This document shows, piece after piece, positions 11,114-21,608 of a stretch of DNA of 64,000 bases. The position numbers and the translations under genes were made by a program. The stretch is from Cubamyces lactineus (Eukaryota > Basidiomycota > Agaricomycetes > Polyporales > Polyporaceae): positions 1-64,000 of the forward strand of contig JACDTU010000015.1 in NCBI GenBank assembly GCA_022376465.1, read 5' to 3'. Position 1 is the stretch's first letter; the number at the start of each line of letters is the position of its first letter. The notes under the pieces were generated by a model that worked only from the letters and a program-made list of their open reading frames with translations, was not told where the DNA came from and did no database searches.

Positions 11114-11625
11114 TGACCGATGGAAGTAACGTAGAAGAGCGGACCCCCGCCAGATTCGACCATGACCCAGTACGTCACGTCGATGATGAGTCGACCAGCA
11201 CGGCTGTATGTGACAACCCGACAACAAGTACAGATCAGAAATATGCTACTCGTATGGCGTGTGTTGGGAGCGCTACTCACAGGCACAGGTGGTCAATCAA
11301 GGCATCTGGTTTGTTGAGGACGTCCAAAAGTAGCCTGCTCTAGAGTCGCGAGCCAAATTGTGGAACATCCGAGTCCGCAGCATCTTGACAGAGGAATGCT
11401 GGACCAAACATGCGGAGCTCTCACCACGGCTTCCCATATTGTTTCAAGCCGAGGTTGTGACACTGCTGCCCAGACCTTCCGGGAAGTTCAGCGGAAGAGT
11501 TGTGAAGAGACAGATCCCCTCGCCTACATACTCGGAAATGGGGACGGTCGTAGTAGATCGCGGTGTGGTTCTCGAGCAAGGTCCGTTGTGACCTCCACCG
11601 TGCCGCCGACTGAGGCACGATGGTA
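11114..11625 (-). pseudogene. Cytochrome P450 pseudogene, N-terminal-side fragment
   Basis: Read on the minus strand, pieces match the intact P450s in order. There is ENHTAIYYDRPHF (intact: GRFGIYSDRPYF), then a weak match to the YGKQW helix region, then LLLDVLNKPDALIDHLCL, then AGRLIIDVTYWVMVESGGGP (intact: SGQLIIDVTYGIMIESVEDP). The fragment stops at the copia 5' LTR. Stops and frame changes are present. The continuation of the same exon is found on the plus strand at 4422, beyond both elements. Confidence 0.8.
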
Positions 11626-12648
11626 GACCATCAGAGAATGACGAGAGTCCACGACGTCGCCTAGTTATCGATGGATGGAAAATTCACAAGTGTTAGTACT
11701 AGATGGTACTGCGAACCCTCGACGTTGCGGCGCCAGTAGAACCACCCAGTTATTTACATCCTGTAGTAGCATTGAGATGGCACTGAATATAGCTATATTT
11801 AATACGCGCTTACCCACGAAATAGTTTGTAAACCCTGTCTTGACTTTTGTACGTCGAGCGAGGTCGTCTACTTGAAGCCCCCACTGCCGGTAAGTAGTAC
11901 ACTACTGTGTATAGACGCCGGCGTGGGGAGCCGCTCACAAACATGTGATTCGAGAGTCGCACCTCGGAGGAGGAACTGAATCTTGACCGAACGCTAGCCT
12001 CCTGCCCTCAACGGTGTTGTCCCGAATCCCTCCATCTCCTCAATAGAGCACATCGGGACTCGGTACGTTTGCCGCAGGGAGCCTAGTGGCTCAAGAGCGT
12101 CGGGTTTCTTGGAAAACGAAGACGACGGTACAGTCTCGTTGTCCTTGCTGTGATTCTTGTTGACAATCACATAATAGGTCTTGGTGAATATGTCCTGACG
12201 ATCGGAGTAGTCACAAGACGCAAGACTCCGATGAACAAGTGATTCGAGTTATTAGGTCACAGATACCTACAATAGACAATCTCGGAGCACGGTGGTAATA
12301 TGTGTGGTCAGTAACAAATTCGGATTGCGCTTCGTCTTCGTAAGGGAGACGTGACCGGACGTACTGGAATGACAGATCCGAGGTTGACGGAGTTGCCTGG
12401 TCACACGCTGATTCAACCTGACAGATTGTAGGAACAGCGAACGGTGTCTTCAACCATGAGCCGGCCGCTCCGTGGTTCCATACGGTCAGCCCATCGCCGA
12501 GCGCTCAATCAAAATATGGTGGTCAGTATACTGCATGCGTACGGCTTCATAGAGTCCGCAATAGCAATCCATTTGTTTCCTGGGGCCGAATCGACGTTAA
12601 AGCTGGAGAGACCGTGCCCCTCTGCTTGGCTGTCGACCCTTTCCCGCC
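11626..12648. other. Intergenic, upstream of P450
   Basis: No gene was recognised. It contains the 5' flank of the P450 starting at 12649 and a block of about 50 bp (11964-12014) repeated at 37181-37225. Confidence 0.4.
11964..12014 (+). repeat. Short repeated block, copy a
   Basis: The sequence around GAGGAGGAACT and ACGCTAGCCT, ending CTGCCCTCAA, recurs with few changes at 37181-37225. This copy lies about 0.65 kb before the P450 start; the other lies about 0.6 kb before the start of the second methyltransferase gene. It could be a duplication remnant or a shared regulatory block. Confidence 0.5.
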
Positions 12649-14860
12649 ATGGCGCCCGCCGTCTTCGAATCCACTACTCTCGTCGTTTGCGCGTGCATAG
12701 CGGTCTTCCTGGTTCTGCGTGCTTGGAAGCGGAGGAAGGCTAGCGCGCTTCCACTCCCTCCGGGTCCTCGCGGTCTCCCACTGCTCGGAAACCTCTTCGA
12801 CATTCCGCGGAAGGCTGCGTGGAAGACGTTCGCTGAGTGGGGAAAAGCCTATGGTCAGTCTTTACCGTTTGTTCAGCTATAGGTTCTCTCCTGACGTCCT
12901 GCAGGTGATGTCGTCCACCTCAATGTCCTGGGACGGTCTATCATCTTGCTCAATTCTGCTGAGGCGACTTCGGACTTGCTTGAGGGTCGCTTCGGTATCT
13001 ACTCCGATCGCCCCTATTTCCCTCTCATGGAAATGTGGGTTTCCCTCTACTTCGTCCTCGTATATTAGTTTGACGAGGTCCCACAGGGTCGGTCACCAGT
13101 GGAACTTCGGCTTCATGCCGTATGGCAAGCAGTGGCGGGCGCTACGTCGCCTCTTCAGCAGCAAGTACGGGACCACGCAAGGGCTGCGGATGTTTTACGA
13201 CTCCCATCGAGTGACGATGAGCAAGCTGCTCCTCAGCACCCTCCGGGATCCCGACGCTTTCACCGAGCACCTGCGGCTGTATGTACTTCTTCCCTTGAGT
13301 CACCTCTTTCGCTCATGGTGACGACCCTCGCCTAGACGGTCGGGACAACTCATCATCGACGTGACATACGGGATCATGATCGAGTCTGTCGAAGATCCCT
13401 TGCTGAAATGCGCGGAGGCGGTCATGGACACTACTTCTGTCGCCCTCAGTCCTCCGATGTGGCTCATGAACCCCTCCGCGATCAGTAATGCGTTCTCATT
13501 CCATCTTTTTCCGCACGGGCTGACCTGACATCACAGTGCAATTCATCCCGAGATGGCTGGGTGGATCTGCGGTCTCACTGCAGCTTCAGCGATGGCGGGC
13601 GGACCTCGAGGAGCTGCGGAACGGAGCTTTCTCGATTTGCAAGGAGCGACTGGTACGTGCACGCCTCAGGAGCCTGTCATTGCAGGACGCCAGAGCTGAT
13701 GTATCGCCATCACCACAGAAAAAGGGTTCTGCGAGGCCGTCCTATTCTGCCAGTCTCCTGCAGGAACTTGCGCCTGCCGAGGGATCGGAAGAGGAGGGCA
13801 TGATCCGGGATACGGCTGCGCTGGCCTATGGAGGTAAGTCTCTTTGGAAAATACTATCGTACACCTCTAATTTGTCTGGTTCTTCTTCAGCTGCGTTCGA
13901 GACCGTATGCGCTTTTCTCTCTGCGATACGGAACCACTCTGCTCACGTTTATCTGCCATTCGCAGACTATCATCAGCGGAGAGGTTTTCCTCCTAGCAAT
14001 CACGCTGCACCCCGAGGTGCAGCTGCGTGCGCAAGAGGAGATCGATCGCGTAGTAGGGTCCCATAGGCTGCCCGACTTCGCGGACCGAGAGCGGCTTCCC
14101 TATGTCACAGCGGTCATGAAAGAGGTCCTGCGCTGGCATCCTCCCGCGCCAACAGGTATATACTCAATCGCGACGTATACAAGAGGATGAACAGACACTG
14201 ACTACGTGGTGCATAGGTATCCCTCATCTATTGAACGAGGATGACAGCTACAAGGGCTACCATATTCCCCGAGGATCGATTGTGATGGGCAACGTGTGGT
14301 AAGCACAACGCTTCGCACTTGTCTGAGTATGCACTTCGGAGTACTAACTAGCTCGCTGCTCCGCTCAGGGCTATCACACACGATCCAGTAAAGTACCCGG
14401 ATCCGTTCGCATTCAAGCCTGAGCGCTACCTGCGAGAAGACGGCACGTTCGACTGCGTTACGAACGACCCCAGTCGCTACGTCTTCGGCTTTGGAAGGCG
14501 GTACGTCGTTTGAGTCCACCCGCCGTCCCTGGTAGCTGTGCGATTGTTGATGTGAGATCATTTTATTCCCCCTGCAAGTATCTGTCCTGGCAAGGCACTC
14601 GCGGAGGACTCCACATGGCTCATTGTCGCTCAGTTCCTCGCCGTATTCATTGTGTCGCTGCCGGAGGGGAGACCTCCGCCTAAGGTGGAATTTGTATCAG
14701 GGGCTATCTCGTAAGTCGGAACAAACGGCAAATGTATGAGCATCGACTGACCACCCACAACGCTGACTGCCACCACAGCCGACCTATGCCTTTCAAGTGT
14801 CGAATCCACCCGCGCTCCGCTGCTGCTGCTCAACTCATCGAGTCTGCGACTAGCAGCTGA
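12649..14860 (+). CDS. Cytochrome P450 monooxygenase (intact, 12 exons)
   Basis: A membrane-anchored class-E P450, expected in the ER, that oxidises a small molecule; the substrate is unknown. Exons: 12649-12853, 12905-13034, 13087-13278, 13336-13484, 13537-13652, 13719-13833, 13891-13904, 13966-14155, 14217-14298, 14369-14500, 14579-14710 and 14779-14860, all GT-AG and in phase, giving 512 residues. An N-terminal hydrophobic anchor (about 8-24) and basic stretch precede the PLPPGPRG hinge (about 35-42). The I-helix region is in the mini-exon (YGAAFETT), the ExxR motif is E360-R363 (EVLR), and the haem loop is FGFGRRICPG with Cys444. Exon structure is shared with the P450 at 43008-45364, so they are paralogues. 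Similar basidiomycete proteins are often labelled O-methylsterigmatocystin oxidoreductase-like, a label that should not be read as function. Confidence 0.92.
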
Positions 14861-15219
14861 CTTGAGGGGGAATGCCGATGACATAGTCGCGCCATATACG
14901 ACTAGAAGCCCTTTCTCCTTCTCCTATAGACGTATCACGCCAGCGTGAAGCCCTGCTATTGATATTGCTTGCTCTCGTGTCAAATATACCTAGCCTCATA
15001 TCAGCGACCGTCTTCCTGGCGTACTGGAGCGGGCCTCTTAGGCGGCTCGACGCACTCGGAGCCTACTGGATCCGGCATAGGTATTTAGTGTTCCGAGGTC
15101 GGCGGGTCGAGCTCTATCGTAGAACTCTAAGAAAATCTCAACGAATCCGCTCGAGCGGAGCGGAGAACGATTGCGTGAGTACAAGCTGTTGGAATTCATG
15201 CGATCCTGATACCCGCCAT
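14861..15219. other. Intergenic
   Basis: This is the 3' flank of the P450. No gene or repeat was recognised. Confidence 0.35.
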
Positions 15220-15990
15220 CACGGGCACCGTGATAACTGACCAGGGGAACGTGATGAGCCCAGGAAGATTGTCCCAAAGAGTGACACAGTAGTACCACAC
15301 ATAGTGCGTCGCCGTTGCGGTTCAGACAAGCTCGAGGAATAGCAGACAGCCGACTGAACCAAAGAGGGCTATGGGGCGGGTTCCAATGACTTGGACAAGT
15401 GCTTTCATCGACCGATCAGGCGTCACTTCAGCTGCACAGTGCGGGAATCTTGAGTTTAGTAGCCTACTTTCAGTGCCACGTCGGCAGAAGGCCATGGGAC
15501 TCACATATCTGGACGAAGAGCGCACCAAGGGCCAGCTAATTCATCAAAGTTGCGGCATACTAGACGGGAAGAAGGATGGGCCGTTCGGCAGCAACAGGAG
15601 CTTCAAGTGCAATTCCCACAAAATGTGCAATTCTAGAGAGTGGAAGTTGGTCTACATCCGTTACCAAGCGGACATAAGAAGGGGTACATGGAATAAAAGT
15701 GGATAGCCCGAGGAGCGTTCATACCGGCCATGTACTGCAAGGCCGTACGTGGGCAGAAAGATAAGAACTTTTGAAGGGTTCATTCGCTGTCAAATCCTTG
15801 TGTGACGCTTCCATAGGTTTTACGTTTCCGTGGGAGGAGGGGGGCAGTGGATGCTACCTAGAACACTACAATCAGGGTGCTGTCATCGAGAGATAGATGC
15901 GGAACCCATCATCGGCCAAAGCGCTCTCTGCATGAACTTTATGCTGACGCCAACAACATCCACGGCAACTCAGCAACAGCCGAAGAGTGA
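15220..15990 (-). pseudogene. DUF6534 membrane-protein pseudogene, 5' part
   Basis: On the minus strand 15220-15545 follows the intact DUF6534 gene (31725-33503) almost base for base through two exons: LALGALFVQI-like, then VGCLLFLELV, then the WYY-VTLWDN-FPWSVITVPVMAGI exon. Similarity stops after that exon, and the rest of the gene is missing. The 5' flank up to about 15990 still resembles the promoter region near 31530 (for example a shared GATGGGTTCCGCATC). An ATG-to-stop change upstream and the loss of the 3' half make it a relic. It lies divergent to the UbiA pseudogene, copying the arrangement of the intact pair at 28.7-33.5 kb. Confidence 0.75.
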
Positions 15991-16384
15991 TCTTGGGCTG
16001 CGGCGCGCCGCTGTGGATGGTCCAGAACGAGACTACGGATGTCCGTAATATCAAGGTATCGTAGGCCCGGGTACCCCAATCGAAGACTTACCACGTCACG
16101 GGGATGTGCCAGGGGTTGGAGGTTATTTGCCATGCGTGTGGCTTTGAGTGTTATTCAGCATGCACAGGCAGTTGGATAGATGGACAACGAGGCGAACCTG
16201 AAGAAGCTGGTCGGCGGAGGGTCTGAGCCGCAGTACAGTACAGATTGTGCGTCACCGCAGATCGCTCGCTGCTCATTAGTCAACCCAAGTGAAAAGTAGG
16301 ACAAAATAAGCATGCGTACAGGCGTATGAAGGAACGAGGAGACACACTGGTTCAAGTGAGGGATCGGTACGCTGACCTCTGGCC
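15991..16384. other. Intergenic between two divergent pseudogenes
   Basis: No reading frame was recognised. It may be a decayed shared promoter of the DUF6534-UbiA pair. Confidence 0.3.
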
Positions 16385-16916
16385 ACCGCCTCCGAGTCCG
16401 CACCTATCAATAACAGCATCCGGCTCCCCAACGTCGACTTCTGAGTCTGGTCCCACGTCCTCCAATTCGACCTCTTAAACCAGGTGGTCAACCCAGAGGA
16501 TACCCTGAGCAAACGCGACCAGGCCATTCCCGTGCGGCGCGTCACCCTCGTCTAAGCCAGGCTCCGGCGCTGGCTGATCGTGCCCGCCTGCTGGAGATTC
16601 TCCGCGCTCCGTAGCATGTAGACGGTGTATGCTAGCACTGTTAACGTCACTCTCATCACTTTCTGCGATGAGCTCGGCGTGGTGAACGGGCACTGTGCCA
16701 CCCACAACGTCGTCAGCGGGCTCGAATTCGCCTACTTCGAGACCTACTCGCACGCTCAGACGCTCGAAGACTGACCGGGGTCGCCATGTGCTCTGCCCTC
16801 GCGAGCGTGCAGATTTCAAAGACGTGGAGGGTAACTGTGCCATCGGCCGGAACACAATTCCTGTTGTATCCGGCGATGCGGCCAAGTACACGGTGCTGTT
16901 CCAACTATTTCAGTAG

Positions 16917-17277
16917 TGGGGTTGCAACTCCCCCGTCTATTAGACGGCGAGGAGTTGCGACCGGATGCAAGTCTGGCGTTAAAGGGGACCTGCCGCGAGC
17001 ACGCCCATGTCCGCCCGGGGGGGATTGCGACCGTGGTTGCAAGTCCCCTGCCCACAGATGAATCCTCCATGAGGACACCCACGACCGACTAATGTGGGGT
17101 TGCAACCACGGGTTGCATGTCCCCCGTGGACGTATGCCTCGGCTGGCTTGCGAGGGAAGTCAGTATATATGGCGGACAAAACAGCTACGCTCAGGGTCGA
17201 ACCCCGAACCCCGAGCCCCGAGCATAGCACATTCGAGGTGGCCAGCGATACCGATGCACCACCATTGCTTATTTGTA
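16917..17277 (-). repeat. tRNA-derived SINE-like repeat, family 1, copy A
   Basis: On the minus strand the head at 17277 carries a Pol III-type A-box region (GGTGGTGCATCGG) and, about 45-60 bp on, a B-box-like GGGTTCGACCC, followed by a GC-rich body with short internal near-repeats (GGTTGCAA/TTGCAACC). It ends in TTGCAACCCCA at 16917. It is homologous to copy B at 18474-18746 but longer inside the body. The head points towards copy B, and the tail abuts the UbiA pseudogene. Confidence 0.7.
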
Positions 17278-18473
17278 GTGTTGTAACGTAACCATATATA
17301 CGTATTTTCATGGCTCGGATGATGGGTCAGAGAAAGACTTACCGGTACCCAAAACCCCGCTGGTATAACCGATCATCAACATAGTTTATGACGTCAATCA
17401 CATCGGCCACTCGACATGGGGTTGTTTCGGCGGTTTGCTCAACACTCTTATTACCTGAGTATCATGTGGGATCTCACCACGCAATGCAAACGCCAATGTT
17501 CATATTGACTACGCTACTTACAGTACGCAAAAGCTGCACTACGACATCGAGAAATCGCATCACCGCCATCTACACGTTTTTCGCCACTCACGCTAATACT
17601 CCCCAATGCAAAAGCCTTCCCCTTTCGGAATGTTGTCTGGCAGCTTGATAAAATTGGTATCTTCGATATCAAAGCGATCCTTGACCATTTGAGTGTTCCT
17701 ATACAATAGTTAGATGACATCCAATAGATGCCGAAGGGCTAAATGTTGGAAATTTATTTCTGTACTTGTTGTGAGTGGGAGTGGTTCAGCGCCAAATCTG
17801 ATAACCTCCTTCCTAAACCGACACTAATCCACGGTGCTCAAGTCGACGTGTGCGTCGAGCTAAGTAGCTTCCAAGCAGCGCGTAGCTATGCTGATTCTTA
17901 CTTAGGTCGCGAACGGACTCTCGATCGACGTTTGCAAAAGCACACGGAGCATGGTGGCGCGTATGATATTACGGGGTAAAAGGAGAGATGCATTAGACAG
18001 TGGCGGGAACGTATGATTTATACATGTTAGTCAAACAAAGGCCTTGATACAGAAAGAAGGGGTCACTCAGTAACAAAACAAACAGGCTAGAGACAAACAG
18101 GCCGGAACGCGTTCACGAAACTTCTAGGAAATGAGATGAAGACTCTATGATATCCATAACAGTACTCGGGAGGTACTATTTCTTGGCGCTCTCAGCCACC
18201 TCAACTAGCCTCCGGTGCATTCCTGATGAGCTCTGCAGGTACCCAATAAGTAGGGCCGAGAAATAGTAAATCCTCAGGTGCTGGCCTCCCGAGACCGTAG
18301 GAAATTTCCGACATCTTTTGCTTACGAAGTATACTCGTATCCACACCATCCCTCGAAGGCTGCCAGTTGGAGTTGCTGAATGAACACTGCGCTGTCCGTG
18401 TTTGGGATCCAGACGAAGCCGATCATAATCAATGCCTATTCCATTTGTCTATGAGATAGTTAAGGGCAAGCTT
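17278..18473. other. Spacer between the two family-1 SINE-like arms
   Basis: About 1.2 kb without recognised genes. With the arms it forms a 1.83-kb unit inside the UbiA pseudogene. AGTAG lies before the left arm and AGTAC after the right arm, possibly an imperfect target duplication. Confidence 0.4.
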
Positions 18474-18746
18474 ACAGATAAGCAAAGGTGGTGCAGTGGT
18501 ACCGCTGGCCACCTTGCATGTACTATGCTCGGGGTTCGACCCTGAGCGGAGCCATTTTGTCGAACATGTACTGACTTGCGTTCGCAGCATCTGAGCATGC
18601 AACTTGCCGTCGGCAGGGTACTTGCAACCGTGGTCGCAACCCCCTCCGTCGGACATGGGCGTGCTCGCGGCAGGGTCCTCTTTGACGCCAGACTTGCATC
18701 CGGTCGCAACTCCTCGCCGTCTAATAGACGGGAGGGTTGCAACCCA
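18474..18746 (+). repeat. tRNA-derived SINE-like repeat, family 1, copy B
   Basis: The head has TGGTGCAGTGG (18489-18499, A-box-like) and GGTTCGACCC (18533-18542, B-box-like) at tRNA-like spacing. The body and tail match copy A in reverse orientation and end in GGGTTGCAACCCA. It does not fold into a credible complete tRNA with an acceptor stem, so it is read as a SINE and not a tRNA gene. Confidence 0.72.
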
Positions 18747-19045
18747 AGTACTGAAGTCGCTCGCTGTTCCTCTTCGTGTAGTCCGTCGGGCTCTCCGGAT
18801 CTCGACTACCTCATGGCAGCGGTCTTCACGGCGCTCGCTGTATATGTGAGCGCGTTGTACCTCCAGGCGAAGATGGTACCGGAGTATTAGGTGGTGTTCT
18901 ACTGGTACAACGTCAGCCCTCTTTCGTTCGATGCATGGATCTAAGTGAACAGTACCAGGGCTGATCATTGTTGTGGCCCTGGCTGACATCTGCACGCGAT
19001 GATACCAGACGTTCAGCCATGCCAACACCCTTGCGTCTGATGCAC

Positions 19046-19370
19046 TAGGCCCAGCCTGGGCACGACTGCGCGAACACACGGGCTAGAAGCATTACTTGTA
19101 TGAATGTGCACGAACTTAGAGCCTATGATCCTGGTCCATGGAACGATTGATCTGCTTGTCAGGGAGGTCGGGCTCGGCCCGACCTGAGCAGCAAGAAGCT
19201 GCGAGTTACTAGACGTCCTTCCGACCTCACACGTAGAACTGCCGAGCCTTGAGCTTCGAGTGAGTTTAGGATCCATCTGAGGAGGAGGGGCCCGACTCGT
19301 AGGTGCGGCGCACAAGCAGATGCGAACTCCGCAGCGAGGCGTTCGCTAGCGTCCAGCGTCCGTGCCACAT
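19046..19370. other. Intergenic
   Basis: No gene was recognised. It contains a short palindrome (GGTCGGGC/GCCCGACC) near 19167. Confidence 0.3.
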
Positions 19371-19476
19371 CCGATACAGCTGTTTCGGAAATTCATGCGT
19401 GGGCGCTCTTTACACGCGCGCGACGCAAAGTGCACACAATGCACGAAGGCCTCAAATACTGCGTTCACGGCTCTGC
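19371..19476 (+). repeat. Long inverted repeat 3, left arm
   Basis: About 106 bp from CCGATACAGCTGTTTCGG to CGGCTCTGCC. It is found again in reverse orientation at 20031-20141 with only small differences. The arms are about 0.55 kb apart, and no gene lies between them. Confidence 0.75.
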
Positions 19477-20030
19477 CCTCGTGGATTAGCAGACATAAGC
19501 CCATGTTCCGAGTATATAGAGAGCATGAGAGCATCATAGAAGTTGAATCTGAGTGGAAATAGGAGTGATAGATGAATTTGACCTCGAACCAACGTGAGCG
19601 CAACCGCACGACTGAGCCGTCCACTGAGCCTCATCCAACTTGAATGCGAACTGAATAGTGATGTCCACACTGTCGGAACGATAGAAGAAAGGTTTCTTTA
19701 CCCAATTGAAGCTCTTGTGCGAATGCTACTCCGCCGCGACAAGAGGCTGCCTGCTGGAGGCCCTCGGTACCGACAGTAAGATCGTATCTGAATGTAATCG
19801 AATACACTGTATCAGCTACAGAGCCTTATCTGATGTTTTTTTACCTCTAAGGTACTCGTGGATGCGTGGAAAGGAATCGAGGCAAAGAGAGAGGTGGCAG
19901 GGAGGATGTGTCGATTGTAGTGCATTTTCATCGCATACGACACTGTATATGACTCAGGAGACTCGCATCTGAACTTGAACACCCTTTGTGGGCATCCACA
20001 GTCAGGGAAACAGGATGCAACGTATGCCAG

Positions 20031-20141
20031 CAGAGCCATAGACACAGTATTTGAGGCCTTCGTGCATTTTGTGCACTTTGCGTCCGTCGCGCGCGTGTAA
20101 AGAGCGCCCACGCATAAATTTCCGAAACAGCTGTATCCAAT
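20031..20141 (-). repeat. Long inverted repeat 3, right arm
   Basis: This is the reverse-complement partner of 19371-19476. It carries a 4-bp insertion in the CGCGCGACG segment relative to the left arm. It may be a foldback element or a pair of short non-autonomous transposons. Confidence 0.75.
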
Positions 20142-21608
20142 CCGGCCATAACTCTTACGTAAGTGCTCCAAGCGCTTGAGCACTCGCTACAGGTCCATCT
20201 GTTGTTCCTCCGTCGTCCTCGATGATTCTATAGAGCTTCAGCATATCTTGACAGCGCCTCGCAGAATGATAAATGATCCCAAAAACGCCCCTCACAAGCT
20301 GCTCCAAGATTCGACCCGGTCACGGCCAGCGGGGCCAGCTGGGCGCAACATACTTGCGTAAGCAAGTCGGACCGTCAAAAACGTAGACGCGATTTTTGGA
20401 CGTGGTCTATCGTTCTGCAAGGCGCTGGAAGCCAAGACCAGGCCATGCTTCCCGGGATACTTAGCTGCAACGACCATATTCCTGGCACTGTCTATTGCCC
20501 AAATCAGGGGAGGCTGTGTTGAACCACACGGTGACTCAGACGTCTTCCTGAAAGCCGCCGAATCACTCTGGCGATGATCAGATAGCTACATGGGTTTCCA
20601 ATGATTGTGGGCAGATGTAACGCAGTACGTTTGTGTAAGTCTCGGAGTCAGAGCTACAACCGTTTATTTTGCAACTAACATGTCATCACTCACAGTTTCA
20701 CGACCTTGAGGTTACTGCTAACACTCGCCGCGTCTACTTGCTCGGCTGTCTAGGCTTTCCGCGAGCATCTCACCAGCCATTCGCGCGAATTTTGGGCAGA
20801 ATGAACCCAGTCGTACGATCAGAACGTCAGCTGCAGTCACCTTGATCAGCCCAATAGCTAGGCCTGAGGACGACATGCAGAACATCAGTAATGTGCCGCT
20901 GACGATAGTATAAGTTAGGAAGACTTCCGTTCTGGGTCGAGTCTGCGCAGATGGAATGTCCTAGGTTCCTTCCCTATTCTTATCCTCTTAAATCTGACGC
21001 GGCAAATGAGGCCAACTCTTGGCGCTAGGGCGCCCAGCGCAGCAGCCGGCATCCTATCAGAACCGCGGGAGACGTACTCTACGGTCATATGGCATAAGGC
21101 TGTCGATGAACTTCCGATCTAAGGCCCTCCCGGAGAAGGCTTGACCCGTCTTCTCGTTCGACGCTGCTATCGCTCATCCAACAGATATTCCATCAGCATG
21201 CGCGGGCTCACCTTCAGCCTCACAACCTCTAACTCATTTCCAACCACGGGGTTGAAGTAACGCTGAGCACTGTCGGCCAAATCGAACAATACCCCTATAT
21301 CGAGTACAGATTCTGCCTCTCGGGTTGTCCTGTCACTCAGGCAGTGGCAAAAGGAGCAGCAAGATCCGAATTTACACAAGGCCGCAGTTGGAACAGCTGG
21401 AGCAGACCACCCAGTGCATCGACGGGGGTATGTCATTCGCCAGAGTGGCACGTCGTCTTCGTAGAAGCATCTTCCGACCACTCTGTGTCCACAGAGTTCA
21501 CAATTAACTCTTATCAATAGCCTGGCTCACGCATACTTTACTCCAGGGCCTCTGACCCCTGTCTTACACCCTTCACCAGATCGACTTTCGTATCCCATTG
21601 CGTACAGA
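20142..21608. other. Intergenic, upstream of methyltransferase 1
   Basis: About 1.5 kb with no recognised gene; the short open frames here lack splice or homology support. The 3' end holds the promoter of the methyltransferase gene. Confidence 0.35.

Larger units (their letters stand above)
16385..19045 (+). pseudogene. UbiA-family enzyme pseudogene, split by inverted SINE-like repeats
   Basis: The first part (16385-16916) reads like the intact gene at 28704-29855: SHVLQFDLLNQVVNPEDTLS, then RRWLIVPACWR, then a degenerate TVYAS...LITFCDELG stretch, then AAKYTVLF-like sequence in shifted frames. It contains several stops and an altered first Asp motif. The second part (18747-18945) reads YLMAAVFTALAVYVSALYLQ and FYWYNVS, and a last piece (about 18978-19045) matches the final exon (WLTSA). 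Between the parts lies a 1.8-kb unit with inverted SINE-like arms. The gene was therefore interrupted by a mobile unit and also carries point mutations. Confidence 0.82.

Noticed and set aside
18474..18560. Possible tRNA gene
   Set aside because: A- and B-box-like motifs are present, but no acceptor stem or proper anticodon arm could be formed and the sequence continues as a repeat; read as a SINE head.
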